Assembly: GCA_900546835.1 (NCBI GenBank)
Contig: UREH01000060.1
Span: 1-12,455 of the forward strand
Reading direction: 5' to 3'
Source of the DNA: an uncultured Porphyromonadaceae bacterium
Lineage (GTDB): Bacteria; Bacteroidota; Bacteroidia; Bacteroidales; Muribaculaceae
DNA: 12,455 bases
Part shown: piece by piece, positions 8,201 to 12,455 of the stretch
Layout: each line of letters begins with the position of its first letter
How positions within the stretch are numbered: the first letter of the stretch is position 1
Notes under the pieces: model-generated
The model's database searches: none
What the model was told of the DNA's origin: nothing
What the model saw: the letters and a program-made list of their open reading frames with translations, nothing else
Translations under genes and position numbers: made by a program

Positions 8201-8646
8201 ACGCCTCCTACGAGCAGAAGGACCCGCTGGTAATCTACAAAGTGGAATCCTTCCACATCTTCGAGGCCATGCTCGACAACCTCAACCAGAAGGCTCTTGC
8301 AGCGCTGATGCGCGGCCAGATCTACATCCCCGAGCCTCAGCCGCGACCCGTGGAAACTCCCTCCAACGTAAGCGTGAGCGGCCAGCAGCCCGCAGCGCCT
8401 GCCGCACCGAAGCCACAGCCGCAGGTGCGCGAGGCAATGCCCGAGCGCCCCAACGACTACTCGCAGTACACCGCCTCGAAAGAGGGGCTGCCTGGCGAAA
8501 ACGCCAACCGTCAGGCCATGGCCAACGCCGGTGGAGGCCCGCGCAAGGCGATGCCCGCCAAAGCAGCTCCCAAAGTGGGCCGCAACGACCCCTGCCCCTG
8601 CGGTTCGGGCAAAAAGTTCAAAAACTGCCACGGACGCGACCTCTGA
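5260..8646 (+). CDS. secA: Protein translocase ATPase SecA
   Basis: SecA drives unfolded preproteins through SecYEG using ATP. This copy has 1128 aa against about 900 in E. coli. Residues 1-180 hold the N-terminal helix and start of nucleotide-binding domain 1. Walker A is GEGKT at 194-198 and the DEAD-type box DEVD at 299-302, followed by [13 protein letters not shown]. The preprotein-binding region after that is enlarged, which accounts for much of the extra length. Then come [16 protein letters not shown] (688-694) and GRSGRQG (726-732) of the second nucleotide-binding domain, the helical scaffold and wing domains, a Pro/Ala/Gln-rich linker from about 1025 to 1100, and a C-terminal zinc site with C1112, C1114, C1123 and H1124 (CxCx8CH). 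The ATG at 5260 gives a normal [12 protein letters not shown] start; the frame stays open upstream only by chance. The 74-base gap before it shows no clear promoter or terminator, so co-transcription with the two genes upstream is likely. Confidence 0.99.
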   Translation: MSLQSILTKLFGNKSTRDLKEIKPIVDKINAIGPTLHDLTNDELRGKIDTVRAEIAEAIKADQDAAAEIRSRVEDLPFDERQPLWEEIDKHEKNVLDILEDQLNEHLPIVFATMRETARRFAENETVEVTATNLDRELAAQGRDFVSIEGDKAIWKNRWLAGGNEIIWDMVHYDVQLIGGIVLHQGKIAEMATGEGKTLVATLPVFLRSLSKKGVHVVTVNDYLSKRDSEWMGPLYMFHGSTVDCIDKHQPNTPQRRRAYECDITFGTNNEFGFDYLRDNMAMSPQDMVQRKHYYAIVDEVDSVLIDDARTPLIISGPVPKGDDQMFNEYKPNVENVVQAQRRLVTQILAEAKQKIVSEDKDVRKEGELLLFRAFKGLPKYGPLIKFLSEEGMKNALLKTEAYYLQDNSREMPVVTDPLYFVIDEKNRSVELTDKGYEVLTNRNQDPQFFVLPDIAAKLSELEHVADLAERQQKKDEAMADYAVKAERVHTVTQLLKAYTLFEKDNEYVIDDNKIKIVDEQTGRIMEGRRYSDGLHQALEAKEGVKVEAATQTFATITLQNYFRMYHRVAGMTGTAETEAGELWDIYKLDVVTIPTNRPVARIDMDDRVYKTKKEKYAAVIDEIVRLREAGRPVLVGTTSVEISELLKRMLDMRHIQCQVLNAKLHQQEAQVVALAGRAGTVTIATNMAGRGTDIKLTPEVKEAGGLAIIGTERHESRRVDRQLRGRSGRQGDPGSSVFYVSFEDQLMRLFATDRVMKMLDTLGLKEGEMIESKMVTRAIENAQKRVEENNFGIRKRLLEYDDVMNKQRTYIYNRRHHALLGERIGIDIANMTYDLIENLVVNYDQPADYEELSLELMRVLTIEPPFTEKEFAQLGREEKIERLYAAANSNLERRSQRIIEIATPVVKEWVENRGATGKIIVPMTDGKRIFHLRADINEAYNSGCRSIVKEWHKAILLVTIDELWKEHLRELDDLRQSVQNASYEQKDPLVIYKVESFHIFEAMLDNLNQKALAALMRGQIYIPEPQPRPVETPSNVSVSGQQPAAPAAPKPQPQVREAMPERPNDYSQYTASKEGLPGENANRQAMANAGGGPRKAMPAKAAPKVGRNDPCPCGSGKKFKNCHGRDL

Positions 8647-8713
8647 TTCCACGCTGTCCGACACCTAAAACGCTTGAAGCATAGAAATAAGTAATAATTT
8701 TGAACAGTTACTT

Positions 8714-9973
8714 ATGAATAACGAAACCAACAATCCGCTACCCGAAGGCGAAACCCTCAACGACCGCCTGCGCCGCGCCGCCGCCATGGCCCGCCAGCGC
8801 ACAGCTGTACCCGGCGTTGACCCCGAGGCCGTACCCGAAGAGGCTCCTGAAGCCCCCGCCCGAAGCGAAGCTTCTGGCCCCCAGGGGCATAACGCCGCCG
8901 ACCTGCGCGCCCGCATAGAGCGCGATCTCGAACGCGAGGAGCGCGATATGCAGCGTACCGAACGCGACATACTCCGCGAGGAAACCGCTCCGCGCGACGA
9001 ACAACCGCAGCCCCGCCATGCCCACCGCCGCCCCGACGAAGAATATGTGGAAACAACACCTCTCCCGGCTAAATCCAAGAAACTGATTACCTGGATTTCG
9101 GCTCTTGGCGCCCTGCTGGCGCTCGCTGTGGTCGGCATAGTACTCCTTTCGGTGAAACACACTCAGCAGGCCGCCGAACAGCAGCAACAGATCGAGCAGC
9201 TTCAGCTCGCCAACGAGCAGATGCAGTTGGCCAACGAATACGACGCCCTCAACAACGAGTTCGCCCAGTATGAGAATCAGACCTCTCTGCTGGCCAACGA
9301 CTCGATTGTGCAGAAGTATTCAGCCGCCCGCGCCCAGGTGGAGAAACTCCTTCAGGAACTCAAGAACGAGAAAAACAAATCGGCCGCGCAGATTAAGAAA
9401 CTGCAGGACGAAATCGGCACCCTCAAAGGCATTCTCCGACAATATGTGGAGCAGATCAACCAGCTCAATCAGGAAAATCAGGAACTGCGCACCGAGAATC
9501 AGGAGGTCAAGGCCCAGAACCAGCAGCTCTCGCAGAACATTCAGACCGTGACTGCCAGCAATAAGGTTCTCAACGAGCGCATGACTCTGGCCGAGAAGCT
9601 CAACGTGACCGGGGTAACCCTTACCGCCCTCAATAAAAAAGGGCGTAAGGAGAAGAACGTCACCAAAGCCCGTCAGCTCATGGTTACGTTCACCATCCCG
9701 CAGAACAACTCCACCCCCGTCGGAGAGAAGACCATCTGGGTACGCATCGTAAATCCCGAGGGCGACGTGCTCCCCGGCGGAGGATCCTTCCAGTTCGAAG
9801 GATCGAACATCGCGGCCACCGCACGCAAGAGCATCGAATACGCCGGCGAGGAAATCGGCGGAATCACCGTCTACTGGGACGTCAACACCACCCTTACCCC
9901 CGGCGACTATACCGTCGAGCTCTTCTGCGACAACTATCGCCTGGCCTCACGCCGCTTCACCCTCAAGAAATAA
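8714..9973 (+). CDS. Single-pass membrane coiled-coil protein, function unknown
   Basis: I do not recognise a named family. The 419-aa protein has four parts. An N-terminal cytoplasmic region of about 120 residues is Pro/Ala-rich at first. It then has a highly charged Arg/Glu helix at about 61-92 (LRARIERDLEREERDMQRTE). One membrane helix spans about 124-146. A Gln/Glu/Asn/Leu-rich coiled coil runs from about 150 to 300, including a short LANE repeat. A C-terminal domain of about 115 residues looks beta-rich and ends FTLKK. There is no signal peptide, so an N-in/C-out topology would put the coiled coil and end domain in the periplasm. It starts 67 bases after secA. A weak hairpin follows the stop. 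An envelope-spanning scaffold or sensor is possible, but that is inferred from shape only. Confidence 0.85.
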   Translation: MNNETNNPLPEGETLNDRLRRAAAMARQRTAVPGVDPEAVPEEAPEAPARSEASGPQGHNAADLRARIERDLEREERDMQRTERDILREETAPRDEQPQPRHAHRRPDEEYVETTPLPAKSKKLITWISALGALLALAVVGIVLLSVKHTQQAAEQQQQIEQLQLANEQMQLANEYDALNNEFAQYENQTSLLANDSIVQKYSAARAQVEKLLQELKNEKNKSAAQIKKLQDEIGTLKGILRQYVEQINQLNQENQELRTENQEVKAQNQQLSQNIQTVTASNKVLNERMTLAEKLNVTGVTLTALNKKGRKEKNVTKARQLMVTFTIPQNNSTPVGEKTIWVRIVNPEGDVLPGGGSFQFEGSNIAATARKSIEYAGEEIGGITVYWDVNTTLTPGDYTVELFCDNYRLASRRFTLKK

Positions 9974-9999
9974 CATTACATCGCCGGAGTGCGGCCACC

Positions 10000-10026
10000 C
10001 GGACTGATAATCCGTCCGAACTTTTT
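10000..10026 (+). terminator. Possible weak terminator after the coiled-coil gene
   Basis: CGGAC at 10000-10004 and GTCCG at 10014-10018 can form a 5-bp stem with a 9-base loop. The run TTTTT at 10022-10026 follows three bases later. The short stem makes this tentative, but it lies 26 bases past the stop codon. Confidence 0.3.
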
Positions 10027-10028
10027 CA

Positions 10029-10076
10029 CCCTGCCATCGTTGAAACTATAGAAAAAACGTTTCAACCATGGCAGGG
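10029..10076. promoter_or_regulatory. 18-bp hairpin covering the channel gene start codon
   Basis: The arms at 10029-10046 and 10059-10076 are reverse complements over 18 positions with a single C-C mismatch (10038 against 10067), around a 12-base AT-rich loop. The right arm contains the ATG at 10068-10070 and the first codons of the mechanosensitive channel gene. In RNA this would bury the start codon. In DNA it is an interrupted palindrome that could be an operator. No T-run follows on either strand, so it is not a typical terminator. Confidence 0.6.
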
Positions 10077-11501
10077 ATTATTTCATGCATACTGCTCGCC
10101 GCGACGCCCCCCGAAGGCGCCGGCGCACGCGCTGTGGCCGAAGCCGTGCATACCTCGCTCGTGCCGAGCCACAGCCTCGCCTTATGGATAATGCGGATTA
10201 TCCGCCGGATGCTCGATTTTTTCGGGCTTACCCGCAACGACACCATTGAAGAAATCGCCTATACGGCAATCGTGCTCGGCGTAGCCATCCTTATAGGCAT
10301 GATAATACGCACTGTCATAGTGTTTGCCGTCCGCAAAGTGGTGAAACTGCGGCATTCGCAGGCCTCGAAACTGCTGCTCTCCCAGCGTGTGCTGAAAAAA
10401 TGTTCCCACATCATCCCTCCTCTGGTTTTTCTCGCACTTATCCCCTTCGCTTTCTCGTCCGACGGCAAGATCCTCGGCTGGATTTTCAGGATTGTGGGGG
10501 TGTATACTCTCGTCACGTTCGCCATAGCCATATGTGCCGTGCTCGAATACGCATGGATTCGATTCGACGAACGCGAAAATACGGAAAACCATCCTCTCAA
10601 GGGGATTCTCAACGTATGCCGGGGACTTGTGTGGATCATCATCGTGATTCTGTCGGTTTCGGTGCTCATCGACAAGAGCCCGCTGTCGCTACTGGCCGGC
10701 CTGGGCGCGTTTGCAGCCGCCCTCATGTTGATTTTCAAGGATTCCATCCTCGGCTTTGTAGCCGGTATACAGCTATCCCAAAACGACATGCTCCGCGTGG
10801 GCGACTGGATTACGGTTCCTTCCACCAATGCCAACGGCATCGTGATGGACGTCACGCTCACGGTAGTGAAAGTACAGAACTTCGACAATACCATGGTGAT
10901 GCTGCCACCCTATACGCTGGTCAGCACCTCGTTTCAGAACTGGCGCAATATGTTTGAAGTCGGATTCCGGATGATAGACCACAATATTTTCATCGACCGC
11001 TCGAGCGTGGTCCTCACCACGCAGGAGCAGATTGCTTCGCTGCGCGCGAGATTTCCTCTGCTCGACGAGTTTATCGTCCACCAGGAGGCAGCACGCAAGG
11101 CGGCCGCACCGGGTCAGGAAGTCTACACTCAGGAGTACAGCAACACTCACGGAATCAACGGAACAATCGACACGAACCTCGGACTTTTCCGCGCCTATGC
11201 CTGCAGCTATCTGATTCATCATCCGAAAGTGAATTCCCAGACGCAGGATATGCTCATATCCATGGATCCTCCCGAAAGCTACGGAATTGCCCTGAACGTA
11301 AACTGCTACTCCACGATGACCAACTGGGGCCAGTTCGAAGCTCTGAAGGCCGAGATAATCGAACATCTCACCGCCGTAGCCGGCGAATTCGGACTGCTGA
11401 CCTTCAACAATCCCGACCGCAACACATTCTCCCTGAGGCAGGCCGCTGCCGCTCCCGACTCAACGGCGCCCAAAGCCGTAGCCACCTCACCGCAGCAATG
11501 A
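10068..11501 (+). CDS. ybdG: YbdG/MscM-like mechanosensitive channel (MscS superfamily)
   Basis: A 477-aa inner-membrane protein. Membrane helices lie at about 62-85, 112-130, 135-160, 184-202 and 206-235. The last (LLAGLGAFAAALMLIFKDSI) is the Gly/Ala-rich pore helix of the MscS family. It is followed by the diagnostic run NDMLRVGDWITV, then VTLTVVKVQNFDNT and SFQNWRNM, which closely resembles the YbdG miniconductance branch. A cytoplasmic domain of about 220 residues follows and ends in a low-complexity Ala/Pro/Thr tail. Such channels open under membrane tension during osmotic downshift. The first 40 residues (Ala-rich, not clearly a signal peptide) are the least certain part; an alternative start is the ATG at 10191 (M42). 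With the upstream start, the ATG lies inside a strong hairpin. The gene stands alone between two candidate terminators. Confidence 0.92.
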   Translation: MAGIISCILLAATPPEGAGARAVAEAVHTSLVPSHSLALWIMRIIRRMLDFFGLTRNDTIEEIAYTAIVLGVAILIGMIIRTVIVFAVRKVVKLRHSQASKLLLSQRVLKKCSHIIPPLVFLALIPFAFSSDGKILGWIFRIVGVYTLVTFAIAICAVLEYAWIRFDERENTENHPLKGILNVCRGLVWIIIVILSVSVLIDKSPLSLLAGLGAFAAALMLIFKDSILGFVAGIQLSQNDMLRVGDWITVPSTNANGIVMDVTLTVVKVQNFDNTMVMLPPYTLVSTSFQNWRNMFEVGFRMIDHNIFIDRSSVVLTTQEQIASLRARFPLLDEFIVHQEAARKAAAPGQEVYTQEYSNTHGINGTIDTNLGLFRAYACSYLIHHPKVNSQTQDMLISMDPPESYGIALNVNCYSTMTNWGQFEALKAEIIEHLTAVAGEFGLLTFNNPDRNTFSLRQAAAAPDSTAPKAVATSPQQ

Positions 11502-11524
11502 ATCCTCCCTATGCGTCGCGGCGC

Positions 11525-11555
11525 CCGGATTGCCGGTTATTCTCTTTTTTTTCTT
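11525..11555 (+). terminator. Possible weak terminator after the channel gene
   Basis: CCGG at 11525-11528 and CCGG at 11533-11536 form a 4-bp stem with an ATTG loop, followed by a strongly T-rich run (TTATTCTC then eight T, then CTT). The stem is short, but the T-run is the longest in the window and lies about 25 bases past the stop. The same T-run forms the spacer of the pdxA promoter candidate. Confidence 0.3.
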
Positions 11556-11562
11556 AACTTTG
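11529..11562 (+). promoter_or_regulatory. Candidate promoter of pdxA
   Basis: TAACTTTG at 11555-11562 matches the Bacteroidetes -7 box TAnnTTTG exactly. ATTG at 11529-11532 is a three-of-four match to the -33 box, with a spacing of 22, one base longer than usual. Transcription would begin near 11569, leaving a leader of about 20 bases. A purine-rich CCGAAAA stretch directly precedes the ATG, without a clear Shine-Dalgarno. Confidence 0.55.
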
Positions 11563-11588
11563 GCTTACCAAACCAATGATACCGAAAA

Positions 11589-12455
11589 ATGAAAGAAAAT
11601 AACCGCCAGAAGCCCGACCAGGACGGCTCCCAGACCTCCGAAACTCCCTCATCGCCACGCCTCCGCGTGGGAATCACCCATGGTGACTTCAACGGCGTAG
11701 GCTACGAAGTAATTCTCAAGATGCTCGACGACCCGCGTATCCTCGAGCTCTGCACCCCGGTTGTCTACGGCAGTGCGAAAATCGCCGCTTACTACCGGAA
11801 AGATCTCGAACTCGCCTTCAATATCCCCTTTAACCAGATTCAGCAGGCCTCGCAGGCCAGGACGGATGCCGTCAACATCGTCAACGTAATCGGTCAGGAG
11901 GCCCACATCGCTCCCGGCGAGTCGACCCCTGAGGCTGGCGAAGCAGCATTTATCGCTCTTGAGCGTGCCGTCGCCGACCTCAAGGAGGGCAAAATCGACG
12001 TGCTGCTTACCGCACCAATCAACAAGGCCAACATTCAGAGCGACACCTTCCGCTTCGCCGGCCATACGGAATATCTCGCATCGGCATGCGGCGACGGGGC
12101 CGAGCCACTTATGATTCTTTTCAACGACCGCATCCGCGTGGCCCTGGTAACCACTCATCTGCCGCTTGCAAAAATTGCCGAGGCTATCACCGAGGATGCC
12201 ATCGTAGCTAAACTGCAGCTATTCAACCAATCGCTCACCTCCGATTTCGCCATAGTGAAACCACGCATAGCCGTGCTGTCGCTCAACCCCCACGCCGGCG
12301 ACGGCGGCCTGCTCGGAGCCGAGGAGAAGGAAATTATCGCCCCGGCAATCGAGCGTGCACGCAACCAGCTGAAAATCCATGCCTTCGGCCCCTATCCCGC
12401 CGATGGATTCTCCGGCTGCGAGCTTTATGCGAAATTCGACGGCGTCCTGGCCATG
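11589..12455 (+). CDS. pdxA: 4-hydroxythreonine-4-phosphate dehydrogenase, 3'-truncated by window edge
   Basis: PdxA oxidises 4-phosphohydroxy-L-threonine with NAD in the DXP-dependent route to pyridoxal phosphate; the enzyme is a metal-dependent cytoplasmic dimer. The 289 visible codons start at ATG 11589. A polar, probably disordered N-terminal tail of about 23 residues (rich in Gln, Asp, Ser and Pro) precedes the catalytic fold. That fold begins RVGITHGDFNGVGYEVILK, matching the family's GDPxGIGPEI region in altered form. Further motifs are LLTAPINKANI, FAGHTEYLA with metal ligand H159, VTTHLPL with metal ligand H190, and LNPHAGDGG. The window stops at GVLAM, exactly before the expected YHDQG motif that carries the third metal histidine, so that residue cannot be checked. 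The frame has no stop in the window. The product supplies the cofactor used by alanine racemase at the other end, but that link is metabolic rather than operonic. Confidence 0.96.
   Translation, partial: MKENNRQKPDQDGSQTSETPSSPRLRVGITHGDFNGVGYEVILKMLDDPRILELCTPVVYGSAKIAAYYRKDLELAFNIPFNQIQQASQARTDAVNIVNVIGQEAHIAPGESTPEAGEAAFIALERAVADLKEGKIDVLLTAPINKANIQSDTFRFAGHTEYLASACGDGAEPLMILFNDRIRVALVTTHLPLAKIAEAITEDAIVAKLQLFNQSLTSDFAIVKPRIAVLSLNPHAGDGGLLGAEEKEIIAPAIERARNQLKIHAFGPYPADGFSGCELYAKFDGVLAM

Noticed and set aside
8695..8702. TAATTTTG as a promoter for the coiled-coil gene
   Set aside because: It matches the -7 consensus, but transcription would begin only about five bases before the ATG at 8714. 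The upstream CTTG is a weak -33 at a short spacing of 18. Read-through from secA is simpler, although a leaderless transcript cannot be excluded.
10185..10202. GGATAA/TTATCC hairpin near the alternative channel start
   Set aside because: Only 6-bp arms inside coding sequence, compatible with ordinary codon choice.

Overview
The window looks like core chromosome of a Bacteroidales bacterium, most likely a member of the Muribaculaceae or a close relative. Four things point there: a MurF-alanine racemase fusion, a DUF4105/Lnb-type membrane protein, a long (1128 aa) SecA with an enlarged preprotein-binding region, and Bacteroidetes-type -7 boxes (TAnnTTTG) in the AT-rich gaps of an otherwise GC-rich sequence. 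Purine-rich ribosome binding sites are largely absent, as is usual in this phylum. The family placement is inference. I see no mobile element, tRNA, rRNA or CRISPR array.

Layout. (1) 1-1578, plus strand: the 3' part of a murF-alr fusion gene for peptidoglycan precursor synthesis. (2) 1579-1680: a convergent gap with degenerate tandem 9-mers and a perfect 22-bp hairpin, probably a bidirectional terminator. (3) 1681-2094, minus strand: a small DUF4234 membrane protein. (4) 2095-2303: an AT-rich divergent control region with one candidate promoter in each direction, a perfect 14-bp palindrome on the minus-strand -7 box, and a 9-codon upstream ORF whose stop overlaps the next start. (5) 2304-8646, plus strand: a tight series of Lnb-like lipoprotein N-acyltransferase candidate, exported alkaline-phosphatase-superfamily protein (start overlaps the preceding stop), and SecA after a 74-base gap. 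(6) 8714-9973: a single-pass membrane coiled-coil protein of unknown function. (7) 10068-11501: a YbdG/MscM-like mechanosensitive channel whose start codon lies inside a long hairpin. (8) 11589 to the window end: the 5' part of pdxA (vitamin B6 synthesis), with its own candidate promoter.

Most genes concern the envelope: wall precursor synthesis, protein export, lipoprotein maturation, membrane tension sensing and unknown membrane proteins. The most interesting unit is the coupled pair at 2304-5185. The second protein keeps the alkaline phosphatase scaffold but appears to have lost the nucleophile and most metal ligands. It may therefore be a non-catalytic periplasmic partner of lipoprotein maturation rather than a phosphatase. 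This is a hypothesis drawn from sequence and context only.
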